Shown: positions 45,783 through 55,909 of the stretch, piece by piece
Numbering within the stretch: position 1 is the first letter of the stretch
Layout: each line of letters starts with the position of its first letter
Assembly (NCBI GenBank): GCA_023614405.1
Contig: CM042692.1
Coordinates: forward strand, 122,443,503-122,507,502
Direction of reading: 5' to 3'
Length of the DNA: 64,000 nt
DNA from: Avena insularis
Taxonomy: Eukaryota > Streptophyta > Magnoliopsida > Poales > Poaceae
The notes under the pieces: model-generated
The model's input: only the letters and a program-made list of their open reading frames with translations
What the model was told of the DNA's origin: nothing
Databases searched by the model: none
Program-made: the position numbers and the translations under genes

Positions 45783-47096
45783 CTAGGTGATGCTTTGCTC
45801 GGACCAGTTGAGGAAGCCAGGAATGTCGACTTGGGTCACCGCATTGATGGTGATTGCGTGGGTGAGCACCTTATTTTCGCGTTTGGTGCCGAGCCCGGTG
45901 AAGGTGTGCAGCGAGCCGACGGTGTTGCCGAATCCGTCAGTGTTGTCGTTGTCCCTTGGCGGGTTGTTGTTGGGGTCCTCTCTTGCTCGCCTTGCCTTCT
46001 CAATCTCCTTCAAAGAATGGCAGTCTGCGGTGGTGTGAGTGGCAGGCTTCCCCTCCCTTCTATGGTAGACATAGGGCTGGTTGAGGAGGGTGGCGGGGTC
46101 GAATTTCGGCCTCACCGCGTTGTCCATCGGGGTGGAATACAGCGGGATCCCATTGGTGTCGTGGGCTTACGGCGAGATGATGATCCATGGTTGGTCCGGT
46201 GGAGGCACGCGACCTATGGGTGGCGGTGGGGCTCCAGTCTCAAGCGCTCCAGGTGGTGGGTGGTTGCTGCCGCCAGGTGGCGTGTTCTCATAGAGTGCAC
46301 GCTCGGCCGTGCAAGCGGGGTCGCTCTCGTCGTAGAAGTTCAGGACGCAGCCCTGGACGTTGGAGTGCAGGCGGGTCCTAATGCAACGTTGATGGTAGAG
46401 AGACAGCTCCTGTGCTATTTCTCGCTCGAGGCAAAATTTCTCACGCTCGGCCTGCTCCTTGCACGTTGCCTCCTCCATTGGCAGGCGGGCTTCTTCGACC
46501 TCCATTGTCATCACGGTCAGCGGGATCAGCGTGGAGAAGGGGTCTGGCGGGGCGCTCGCACTGCCCGCCATGTAGATCGCGTTTAAGCGATTGGATCTGG
46601 CGCGGAAGTCCTCAGGGGACTTCGATCCGGAGTCAGAGTCGAAGATATCGAGGATGGAGGGGTCCTCGAAATCCTCAGGGTTGGAGACTCGCGTGATGGA
46701 GTCCTCGCGTGATGCAGTAGTGATGGATCCGGCGACCGATGCAGGGGTCGCCGAATCGGTGTCGTCGTGGAGGGTCACGTCGTCCGCGGTGGTGTTGCTT
46801 GCAGCCGAATCATACTCGGAGGTGAGGTGGCTGGTGGAGCGGATCTATCCTCCCAAGAATAGATCGTGGCGTGGTGGCGACCCGTCGACGAACGCCATCT
46901 CCACCGGGTCGATGGCGTCGGTGAAGCCAACGAATAGGTTGATGGTGCTGACCGGCATCACCGCGCTGTGCGTGATCGGGCGCGACACCGGTATGTAGCT
47001 GTTGGGCAGGATCTGGAGGATCCCGCCGGTGGCGATCATGCAGCCAGTGGCGATCGGCCGATCGATTGGTGAATAGGGTCCCACTGCAGAACTCAT
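45783..47096 (-). pseudogene. Tat C gag, capsid core missing
   Basis: Starts with ATG at 47094-47096 (MSSAVGPYSPI), 15 bp from the primer site, and stays in one frame through stops at 46845 and 46167. The N-terminal part is Ser/Asp/Glu-rich ('SILDIFDSDSGSKSPEDF') with a helical segment 'EQAEREKFCLEREIAQEL' and a Pro-rich end. After 'GIPLYSTPMDNAV' it jumps to 'RPKFDPATLLNQPYVYH' and 'HTTADCHSLKEIEKARRA', which in this family follows the capsid domain; element F shows the capsid at the matching place. So about 200 residues seem deleted in frame. It ends at a TAG at 45783. Confidence 0.8.
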
Positions 47097-47111
47097 GCCA
47101 GACTAGCCATG

Positions 47112-47129
47112 CCCCACGGTGGGCACCAC
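47112..47129 (-). other. Primer-binding site of Tat C
   Basis: On the minus strand TGGTGCCCACCGTGGGG follows the 5' LTR with one base spacing. Elements F (TGGCACCCACCGTGGGG) and G (TGGCGCCCACCGTGGG) have the same type of site. Confidence 0.85.
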
Positions 47130-47488
47130 TGTCGTGGGAATGACCACGCCAGTTACTATCAGGGGTAGCGATTGATAGAATTGGGGGCAAGAGCTGGTGG
47201 CCATCTGCGGAGCGAGATGAGGGCTGAGACACATGAGTTTACCTAGGTTCGGCCCCCCGTAGGGTAAAGACCTACTCCTGCTAGATTGTATTGTTGGCGA
47301 GTGAGTTACAGGAGTGGCGAGCTCAGTGGCTAGGCAGCGAGTCGCGTGGATGGGGTGTATGATAGAACGTGAGTACAAAGAGTACCCTAGGGAAGTTTAT
47401 ATAGGGGGTAGCTCTCTAGGGTTTACAGTTATCCCACCTCGCTAGGTTTATAAGGACTCGGAGGTTTTGACCTAATCCGACTGGGCTT
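47130..47488 (-). repeat. 5' LTR remnant of Tat C
   Basis: The terminal 359 bp of the 5' LTR, matching 22472-22830. A good TATA-like box CTATATAAAC (minus) is at 47395-47405. The rest of the LTR is cut off by repeat E at 47489, with GGCTT at 47484-47488 as the expected TSD. Confidence 0.88.
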
Positions 47489-47881
47489 TGATGTCTACGC
47501 ACTTATATTCTTGTAGATAGTTGTTGGGCCTCCAAGTGCACAGGTTTGTAGAACAGTAGTAAGTTTCCCTTAAGTGGATCACCCAAGGTTTATCGACCTC
47601 AGGGAGGAAGTGGTCAAACGTATCCCTCTCAAGCAACCCTGCAATCAAGATATAAGAAGTTTCTTGTGTCACCAACACACCCAATACACTTGTCAGGTGT
47701 ATAGGTGCATTAGTTCGGTGAAGAGATAGTGAAATACAAATGGTATGGATATAAGACAATGGTGCCAGAAAAGAGCTTGACAGGAGGAAAAGACTAAAGG
47801 CAAAAAGATGGAAGCAAGCAAACATGTAACAAATCTAGTTGCAAACGGTGTTTCAATGTTTAGAAACAAGGCCTAGGGATC
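47489..47881. repeat. Repeat 'E', left part
   Basis: Starts TGATGTCTACGCAC, an LTR-like end, and continues with sequence I know as a very common Triticeae repeat ('TTGGGCCTCCAAGTGCACAG', 'AACAAGGCCTAGGG'). It is split by Athila-2, with TSD GGATC at 47877-47881, and resumes at 59452. No ORF. Family and orientation are not assigned. Confidence 0.65.
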
Positions 47882-49208
47882 TGGTACGTCCAAAACGTAT
47901 CTACTTTCCCGAACACTTTTGCTATTGTTTTTCCTCTAAACTTGTATGAATTGGATGCAACTAACATGGACTAACGCTGTTTTCAGCAGAATTACCTTGG
48001 TGTCTAGTTTTTGTGCAGAAAATCAACTATCAGGAAAATCCCGGAAAATATGCCAAAAATCCTATTTCACCATAAGACTCACGGAGCTAGAAGACAAGAC
48101 GGAGTAGGGCCGCGAGGGGCCCACACCACCTGGCCGGTGGGCCAGGCCAGGCCGCGCCTAGGGGTGGTGTGGCCACCTCGGCCTCCCTCTTTGCCTATAA
48201 GTTGCCTCTTGACCTAAAAACCAAGGGGGGTTCGATGTTTTTCCAGAAAGAGTTCCGCTGCGCCGCCACCACCAGATTCCGCGATTCGGAACCAGAAACT
48301 CCGTTCTGGCACCCTGCCGGGACGGGGAATTGGAGGAGATCGTCACCATCATCATCACCATCGCTTCTCCATCGACCATCCATGTTTTCCCCCATCTATG
48401 AGTGAGTAATCCCCCGCTGTAGGCTATGGGGATGGTAGGGATTGGATGAGATCGTTCATGTAATGGCATTGGATTGTTAGGGCATGGTGCCTAGTATCTA
48501 CTATTAGTGCTTTTTGACTTTGTTGCAACTTGTTATGCTTAATGCTTGTCACTAGGGCCCGAGTGCCATGATTTCAGATCTGGACATGTTATTGATTCAT
48601 TATGATAGTATTGTTTATGGTCTTACCTGCAAGTTGTATACACACGTTGTTGTCCGGAACCAAAGGCCCCAAAGTGACAGCAATCAGGATAACCGGAGGG
48701 AATGGCTTTGATGTGCTCCGGTGCTCTATTAAAAGGAGCACCTTAATTGCCAGTAGTTCCCTTGAGGCCCCGCTGCAAACGGGCTGGCAGGACAAAAGAT
48801 GTTGTGCAAGTTCTCATTCCGAGCACGTATGACTATATATGGAACACATGCCTATGATTATTTAGTACTTGGATGCTTTATCTTATTTATCTGCAAATGC
48901 CCTATGTTCGGATTGCCATGTGAATTGTCTTGTCCATGCAACGCCCATCTAACCATCCCTGTGCCTACCACGCTTTAATCCTACTGTTTGCTGCAATTGT
49001 TACTACTGTCTTTACTTTTACTATTGCTGTTACTTTACTATTGCTACTACAAAATTGTTGCTACTGATAAACTGCTATGAGCAAGATTGTTTCTAGGTGC
49101 AGCTGAATTAACAACTTAGTTGTTAAGTCTTATAAATATTCTTTGGATCCCCTTGTGTCGAATCAATAAATTGGGTTTCACTTCCTTCGAAAATACTGCG
49201 ATACACCC

Positions 49209-50013
49209 TGTCATGGTGGTGTCACGGCAGATGCCATGGATAGGCTAAAGGTGGGGACTATTACACGCTAGGGGAATCCAGGGAGGGATAGTGGAGTGAT
49301 TCTGCACATAGAAGTTTGTATTGCTATATCTCCAAGATTACAACTGCTCCTTGAGCTGTATTGGCGAGAGGAGGAAGAAGGTTCTCTCTTACTCTTGCCT
49401 ACTATCTTGCCCAAGAACCCTAGATCAACTAGTGCTATGGAACTACCAAACCAACTAGTGCTCAACCAACCCCCTCTACCAGAACCCTAACCCCCCTTAT
49501 ATAGAGGAGGTTCGGTCCTGGCCTAGGGCATACGTGGAGGCATATTCCTAAGAATATGCTGCCTCCCAAAGTGGTAACCTGACCGGGGTGCTTTTCCCCC
49601 ACATCACACATGCTTTAGCGACGTTGCCTCTGCGGCGCCCGCGTCAGCCGACGTGAGCGTCGTCACCCTTGTCGGCCATGACCCGGTGGTCCTGCCCTTG
49701 CTTTATTCGAGCCAAAGGCGATCGGACCTTCTTTTTTGACCAGAGAGATTCCTTCCTTCTCCTAGAAGCTAAGCGAGGATCCGGATCATAGTAGATCCGG
49801 CCACACCTATTCCTGCATATAAGTTAGATAAGTACTTCCGACTTACTCCTTAAGCCAGATGAGACAATGTTAGGCGACCCCCCTGGTCCGAGTTACTGGG
49901 GATCCGGCGTGCCTTGAGGTGACTCGGCCAGCATCCGCTTTGACCTTGCCGAACCTCGGCTAACTCGGCCCTTATACCCCGGAGTGACCCTACCCGGGGG
50001 TATCCCCCCAACA
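49209..50013 (-). repeat. 3' LTR of element G
   Basis: 805 bp, near-identical to 50269-51082 apart from substitutions and short indels near 50750-50960. On the minus strand it begins TGTTGGGGGGATACC. Confidence 0.9.
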
Positions 50014-50268
50014 TTAGTCCCTGAAGCTGGTGTGGTCTTAGCTGCCTTGGCCGCTAAGGCCACATCAGGTTCATTCATGTTCGAGCCTCAGACGTTTAAT
50101 TCTGGGTTAGCTCCTTATCTCGGATTATATGGATTTACGTTCCCTTCGCACGTTCCAAGTTTTCACTTGTCGGCCAGGTCACCACTTTGGCTCGGATCCC
50201 ATGGTTATCACGATTTGATCCGGGCCCCATTTCCTTCTCTCATACGCCAACCCACGGTGGGCGCCATC

Positions 50269-51082
50269 TGTCGTGGTGGTGTCACGACAGATGCCATGGA
50301 TAGGCTAAAGGTGGGGACTAATACACGCTAGGGGAATCCAGGGAGGGATAGTGGAGTGATTCTGCACACAGAAGTTTGTATTGCTATATCTCCAAGATTA
50401 CAGCTGCTCCTTGAGCTGTATTGGCGAGAGGAGGAAGATGGTGCTCTCTTACTCTTGCCTACTATCTTGACCAAGAACCCTAGATCAACTAGTGCTATGG
50501 AACTACCAAACCAACTAGTGCTCAACCAACCCCCTCTACCAGAACCCTAACCCCCCTTATATAGAGGAGGTTCGGTCCTGGCCTAGGGCATACATGGAGG
50601 CATATTCCTAAGAATATGCCGCCTCCCAAAGTGGTAACCCAACCGGGGTGCTTTTCCCCCGCGTCACACATGCTTTAGCGATATAGCCTCTGCGGCGCCC
50701 GCGTCAGCCGACGTGAGCGTCGTCACCCTTGTCGTCCATGACCCGGTGGTCCTGCCCTTGCTTTATTCGCTTAGGCAGTGTGTATCGGACCTTCTTTTTT
50801 GACCAGAGAGATTCCTTCCTTCTCCTAGAAGCTAAGCGAGGATCCGGATCATAGTAGATCCGGCCACACCTGTTCCTGCATATAAGTTAGACAAGTACTT
50901 CCGACTTACTCCTTAAGCCAGATGAGACAATGTTAGACGACCCCTCCCCCCTGGTCCGGGTTACTCCGTGATCCGGCCTGCCTTGAGGTGACTCGGCCAG
51001 CATCCGCTTTGACCTTGCCGAACCTCGGCTAACTTGGCCCTTATACCCCGGAGTGACCCTACCCGAGGGTATCCCCCCAACA
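50269..51082 (-). repeat. 5' LTR of element G
   Basis: 814 bp. Its end ...CACCACGACA is followed on the minus strand by two bases and the primer site, which fixes the orientation. Confidence 0.9.
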
Positions 51083-51119
51083 CACCCCCTATACTTGTGG
51101 GTCATCAAGACTATTTTTG

Positions 51120-51136
51120 TGGTGCCGTTGCCGGGG
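51120..51136 (+). other. Primer-binding site of Athila-2
   Basis: TGGTGCCGTTGCCGGGG, 12 bp after the LTR end; one base differs from the tRNA-Asp type site TGGCGCCGTTGCCGGGG. Same spacing as in element D. Confidence 0.87.
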
Positions 51137-51197
51137 TGCATATCTTTATTTATCAAGTCCACTTGGAATCACTATTGTTTGCTGCCATCCATCCATC

Positions 51198-52792
51198 ATG
51201 GGTAAGTCTCGTGATGGAAAGGTTCCTATTTTACCATCCACTACAAGAAGAGGTACGGTTTTGAACACCTCTGTTGCTCTTGATTCACCATCTGTTATGA
51301 GTAAGCTCCTTACACCACCACATACACATGCTACACACACTGCTACTACTGTTGAATCTGAAACTTCTAATACTTATGATGTTGCTTCTACTTTGCTTGA
51401 TAAGAGTGGTTCATTAGGTCCTTTCCTAGATGCTACGATTGCTAGAACTATAGCTGGAAATACTGAAACTCCTAATGAAGACACTACTACACATGTCAGT
51501 TCACCTGAGTCTAGAGAGAGCTATGATATTGAAGATGGTTATATTGATATGACCGATGAATTTATTAAAGAATGTCAAAACACCCATGATAGGAGTGCTA
51601 TTAAGAGTCTCCTTGAGAGGCGTACTATAAAACCCAAGTTGTCTCCTAATGCTAAGTTTGCTGCATCTCCCATAAACATTAAAGATAAGGATTGTGATTT
51701 CTCTCTCGATCTATCTTACATAGATATTGTTGAGAAAGAACCTTTTTGTGGGACTAAGAATGAAAGTGCGGTAGCACATATGAGTGAGCTTTCTACCATG
51801 AGTGGTTTATTTTCTGATGATATTAAGATCCGCACCTACTTTGTTGCTAAAATTTTCCCTTTTTCACTGAAAGGAGAAGCTAAAACTTGGTTTAATAATT
51901 AACCTCCTAGATATATTGATAGCCCTGATTGCTTGATTAGTACTTTCCTGCAGAAATATTTTCCTCCTAGTGCTAGACATGCTATTTTGCAGGAAATTTT
52001 GATTTTAAACAAGGAGAAAAAGAGATATTGCCTGAATCATGGGCAAGGTTTTGTGCTTTGATTCATGCATAGGCTGGATGTCCATTACCTAAGAATGAGC
52101 TTCTTGATATATTTTATAATGGACTAACTGAAGAATCTAGGACATACCTGGATAGTTGGGCTGATTGTGTTTTCAGGAATAGGACTCCCAAGGAAGCTGA
52201 GGAATTAATGGCTAAAATAAGCAAGAATTATGAAGACTGGACTCCTCCTGAACCAGCTATACCTGAAACAACTATACCTGCATCAACTATTCCTGTGCCT
52301 ATTCCAGCATCAAAGAAGAGGGGAGTTATTGAACTAAATGATGAAGTGATGAAGGAAGCTAAGAAATGTCTTAAGGAGAAGGGAATTAAAGTGGCTGACG
52401 TGAAAATTTTACCTCCTATAGAAGAATTATGTAAGCCAATCCCCCACTCATCCACTATTGAGGTAGACTCCCTCCAACATTTTGATGAAGGTGATATCCC
52501 TTACTCTAAACCTACTGATCAATGCTTAGAAGAATTCGATATTTTTATTGTCAAGCAAGATAATTTCAATAAAAGGGTGCAAAGTCATTTAATGGAAAAC
52601 TCTAGAGCTATTGTTGAGTTGAAGGATATTGTGGAAAGAACCTCTAATGATGTTAAAATTCTTGTCAAACACTTTCAAATGGCCCAAACTCAAATTAATC
52701 AGCTTATTAAAGTACAAAAATACTTGCTAGTTAATGCTGCTAAAGAAAAACATGCTTATGAAATTAGAACTAGAAGTGGTGCTGCTACCTAG
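51198..52792 (+). pseudogene. Athila-2 gag
   Basis: Gag starting at ATG 51198 (MGKSRDGKVPIL). The first part is Thr/Ser-rich; 'FIKECQNTHDRSAIKSLLER' and 'MSGLFSDDIKIRTYFVAKIF' lead to 'FPFSLKGEAKTWFNN', the capsid pattern LFPFSLxGxAxxWF. A TAA at 51900 and a shift near 52010 follow; the sequence goes on with 'LLDIFYNGLTEESRTYLDSW', then a Pro-rich spacer and, open from 52208 to 52792, a segment with 'SHLMENSRAIVELKDIVERT' and 'KHFQMAQTQINQLIKVQKYL', which looks coiled-coil, ending 'EIRTRSGAAT'. The decay is mild: two breaks in 1.6 kb. Confidence 0.85.
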
Positions 52793-53872
52793 GATCCTCT
52801 ATATCCTGAGGGGCATCCTAAAAGAATTGAGCAGGATTCTCAACAAGCTAAAAATAATGGTACTACTCCTCATAAAAGAAAGAAGAAACATAAAACTATT
52901 GTAGAACACTCTTAACCTGCTGAAGATCCTAATAGTATATTTGTCTCTGATGCTGATACTGAAAGTGGTAATGAAGAAAATGATGCTGCTGATAAAGAAA
53001 AGGTTGAAGAAGAACCTGAAAGGCACACTAAGAATACTAAATACACTAAAGAAGATTTTGTTGCTAAGAAACATGGTAGTGAAAGAGAGCCTTGGGTCCA
53101 AAAACATATGCCTTTCCCTGATAAGAAACAAAAGTCAAAGGAAGATAAACGCTATAATAAGTTTTGTGAGTGGATGAAACCTTTATTCTTGCAAGTTCCT
53201 TTGACTGATGCTATTAAATTTCCTCCTTATTCAAAGTATACGAAGGATATTGTCTCAAATAAAAGGAAGATCCCTAATGAAGAAATTTCTACTTTGTTTG
53301 CTAATTATTCCTTTAATGGTAAGGTTCCAAAGAAACTTGGAGACCCAGGGATTCCAACTATCCCGTGCTCTATTAAAAATAGTTATGTTAGCACTGCTTT
53401 GTGTGATTTGGGAGCAGGAGTTAGTGTTATGCCTTTTTCTCTCTACAAGAGACTTCAACTGGAAAAACTAATACCAACTGATATATCTTTGCAAATGGCT
53501 GATAAATCTACTACTATTCCTGTTGGTATATGTGAGGATGTACATGTTCAAGTGGATCATAATTGCTTGATATTAACTGATTTTGTTGTGCTTGAAATGC
53601 CTGAAGATGATAATATGTCTATTATTCTTGGGAGACCTTTTCTTAATACTACAGGAGCTGTTATTAATTGTAATCAAGGAAAGGTGACTTTCAATGTTAA
53701 TGACAAGGAACATACTGCCTATTTCCCCAAGAAGATTGATAGGACTTATGGTTTGAATTCAATTGAACATGTTGAGGGCATTCAAGTTGGAGAAATATAT
53801 TTTCCCATACCACGAGAAAAATATGAAACTATTATGATTGGGACCATTGCTATCAAGGTGGAGGTAACATAA
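52793..53872 (+). pseudogene. Athila-2 linker and aspartic protease
   Basis: After two stops (52790, 52913) the frame has an acidic/Lys-rich linker and is then open from 53108 to 53872. The protease domain is complete: 'KLGDPGIPTIPCSI', active-site strand 'STALCDLGAGVSVMPFSLYKRL' (Asp present, D-L-G), 'ISLQMADKSTTIPVGICEDV', 'MSIILGRPFLNTTGAVINC' and 'GKVTFNVNDKEHTAYFP'. It ends with a stop at 53870. In an autonomous Athila element RT would follow; here non-coding DNA follows instead. Confidence 0.88.
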
Positions 53873-54249
53873 TCATTAGTGGAATACAAAGTTTTGTTTC
53901 ATATTAAATTGTTTTGGTAACAAGACCCGATCAACCTTGTTAATAAAAGGATTTCAATGAACAAAACAATGTTTTCACCATGATTATCTCTGTTTACTTT
54001 CATTTTATCCATTTTAGTTTTTGCTTTCGCTTAGTTTACATTTCTTTTGTTAGTTGCTTGCATTTTAGAGTGTCTTAGAACTTCTGAAGTTTAGCTTTGT
54101 TTTGTCATTACATCATTCCAAAAACATCTTTCTGTCAGAAAATCATTCATCCATACCTGAAAATTGCTCAAAAATAAAGTGTCTCAAAAATTCTAGAAAA
54201 TTCATATTAAAATTTTACGTGAAAAAAGGGGCAGAGAAGTGCCTGGAGA
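53873..54249. other. Non-coding DNA in place of RT
   Basis: A/T-rich sequence directly after the protease stop. No RT, RNase H or integrase motif in six frames. This is the site where pol is missing. Confidence 0.75.
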
Positions 54250-54600
54250 GTACCAGGGGGCCCACTAGGTACGCACACCACCTGGTGGCGCGGCCATCCC
54301 AGGGGCGCGCCTGGCCATGGTGTGGGTCACCCCTGGCCCTCCACTCACTCTCTCACTTCCCACTTTCTTCTCTCTCCCGAGAAAACACCAGTTCATTGCT
54401 CGAAATCGCGTTCTTGATGTTCTTGCCCACGATTTTTCGATCTCCTTGCTCAGCCCATCTTTGCCGCTAAAATTTGGAGCAATTGTTCTCCGGTATGTGA
54501 CTCCTCCAGCTTGTCCAAGTAGATCTGTGTTTAGTGGTTTATATCTTGAGTATTTTGCTGCTGTAGGTGACAGGTTATGAGAGCTTGTAAGCTTGTTCAA
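54250..54600 (+). promoter_or_regulatory. LTR-leader-like segment before ORF3 of Athila-2
   Basis: The stretch has GGGGGCCCACTAGGTACGC, ACACCACCTGG and GGGGCGCGCCTGG (54256-54310), in the same order as GGGGCCCACACCACCTGG and GGCCGCGCCTAGGGG in the LTR (48115-48170) and 58328-58375. C/T-rich, transcript-leader-like sequence follows (54335-54400). It may be a promoter/leader for ORF3; function is inferred. Confidence 0.5.
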
Positions 54601-54725
54601 TGCTTAGAGATATTGTTTTGATGCATGTTTAGGCCTCTTACAAGTCCCTATGAGTAGTGCCCTTCATTATATATTCACTTTGCAAACACTTGTTTAATGG
54701 ATGTTTAAATTTCAGAATATCAAAG

Positions 54726-55837
54726 ATGAACAACCACACCTTTGGAGAAATATTTGAGAGGGACACACCTAGGAGGTCAAGGCCCTCAAGATCAGCCTCT
54801 CAGTTTAGGCCTTCATACAATGAAGATCTCATTGCACCGCGCTTTGGCAATGAAGGAGATGAGGGGGAGGCTCACCCATCTACTTTTCCTTGTTATACCT
54901 TCTTGCAAACTGCAGGGATCCTCGGTGATTTCTTACTATTGGTTCAGAGGGTCGGTTTGACCTCATACATGGAAGATGAGAGTGCGCAATATGCCGTGCT
55001 CACCAAAACTTTCATTGAGAGTTTCGTTTTCACTAACACCCCTATCAGTCAATTGTTTCTTTCAGAATTTATAATCTGCTGTTTACCATGCCATTGGAAA
55101 GATTTTGCAGCATTATAGGTATAGGCATGACGGGGACCATGAAGAAGATCCAAGGGCGACCCGCTAATTTGCTGGAGCTCTATCGAAGCGTGACCAATGA
55201 TGATGACCGCGTAGCTCAGCGCGGGAAGATAAGAAACATCCAACTCCCAGCTCTTAGATACTTTGCCTATTATCTTGCTACTAGCATTCTTGGTAGGGAG
55301 AATACGAGTAATATCTCTAATTATCATTTAGACTTCCTTGCTGCTGCACTTAATAATGATACTCGGTACAATCTTGGCTCTCTCATTGCTCGCCGCCTAG
55401 CTGCTAGGGGACCTATTTATGGGGGCATTATTGCTTCACGTATGGTTACTACGTTAGAGTTTTTTGTGGATCCTAATGATACTATATTGGCACCACAAAG
55501 GCTTGATCTTGCTGCCATGAAAACACATCACTTCGTCACTGCTGACTCTGATATGGACAGTTTAGAATACAGAATGTTGTTTACTGATGGGGATGAAAGG
55601 GAGATTCCTTTGCCGCAATCTACTTTGTTCAGTGTTCACAGGAGGCCGTGGTCGCGCTCCAAGGAGGAGGTGGACGAGCAGCTCCGCTTGCTCAGTTTCC
55701 ACAGGCAGCACCAGGAGGATGTGCCCTCCTATGATTACTCTACGCACTATGGTGGGGCGTCCTCGAGCTCACACCAGGACGAGTGTACCTCCTCACCATA
55801 CTATGGAGGCGCTCCATCTTGGCCAGCTTGGGATTGA
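54726..55837 (+). pseudogene. Athila-2 ORF3 (Athila ORF1/plant-transposon-protein-like)
   Basis: Protein of about 370 residues at the env position. Start ATG at 54726 (MNNHTFGEIFERDTPRR) after a probable 3' splice-like 'TTTCAG' at 54709-54714. The first part is open to 55118, but the true frame changes near 55055, after which it is open to 55837. Parts: a Ser/Arg-rich N-terminus; 'FVFTNTPISQLFLSEF' to 'TMPLERFCSIIGI'; then 'LPALRYFAYYLATSILGREN', 'YHLDFLAAALNNDTRYNLGS' and 'LIARRLAARGPIYGGIIASR', the pattern of the plant Athila ORF1-type domain; and a low-complexity Ser/Tyr/Gly-rich tail. No clear membrane segment. One frameshift only. Confidence 0.68.
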
Positions 55838-55860
55838 TACCCACTTAGGCCAAAAGCCTA

Positions 55861-55874
55861 AGCTTGGGGGGAGG
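55861..55874 (+). other. Second polypurine-like tract of Athila-2, after ORF3
   Basis: AGCTTGGGGGGAGG, 24 bp after the ORF3 stop and 2.2 kb before the 3' LTR. It resembles the terminal tract TCTTGGGGGAGT. Confidence 0.6.
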
Positions 55875-55909
55875 TACACCGACATCACACTCATCTTCAT
55901 ATCATGTTT

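Larger units (their letters stand above)
22472..47488 (-). mobile_element. Tat-type Gypsy 'C', interrupted by three later insertions
   Basis: A large Ty3/Gypsy element on the minus strand. From right to left: 5' LTR remnant (47130-47488), primer site, gag, protease, RT, RNase H, integrase, antisense gene (read +), polypurine-like tract and 3' LTR (22472-22970). It is broken by element D (27953-38018), a solo LTR (38734-42778) and repeat E (from 47489). Each cut leaves a 5-bp TSD and, when removed, the integrase frame joins correctly ('LGNGA' with 'YYLID'). From 47096 to 43884 the polyprotein stays in one frame with about a dozen stops and no frameshift. The left flank of the 3' LTR is TTACC at 22467-22471; the matching TSD is lost. 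Confidence 0.9.
49209..51082 (-). mobile_element. Mini LTR element 'G' (TRIM-like, Tat-type primer site)
   Basis: A 1874-bp element in the left LTR of Athila-2 with exact TSD CACCC (49204-49208, 51083-51087). LTR copies at 49209-50013 (805 bp) and 50269-51082 (814 bp), TGTTGGGGGG...CGACA on the minus strand. The internal part is only 255 bp and has just the primer site (50251-50266, TGGCGCCCACCGTGGG on minus) and the polypurine-like CAGGGACTAA at 50014-50023. No coding capacity. The signals are those of Tat elements C and F, so it is probably mobilised by a Tat relative. TATA-like CTATATAA (minus) is at 49497-49504 and 50557-50564. Confidence 0.9.
47882..51107 (+). repeat. 5' LTR of Athila-2, split by element G
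   Basis: LTR sequence at 47882-49208 and 51088-51107, together about 1347 bp, ending GGGTCATCA. Elements in between are G and one extra TSD copy. It contains the leader motif with GGGGCCCACACCACCTGG at 48117-48134. Confidence 0.9.

Noticed and set aside
45165..46586. A 473-codon + strand ORF opposite to Tat C gag-protease
   Set aside because: It is a mirror frame of the G/C-rich gag-protease coding strand, which has clear protease motifs on the minus strand. No domain recognised in the + frame.
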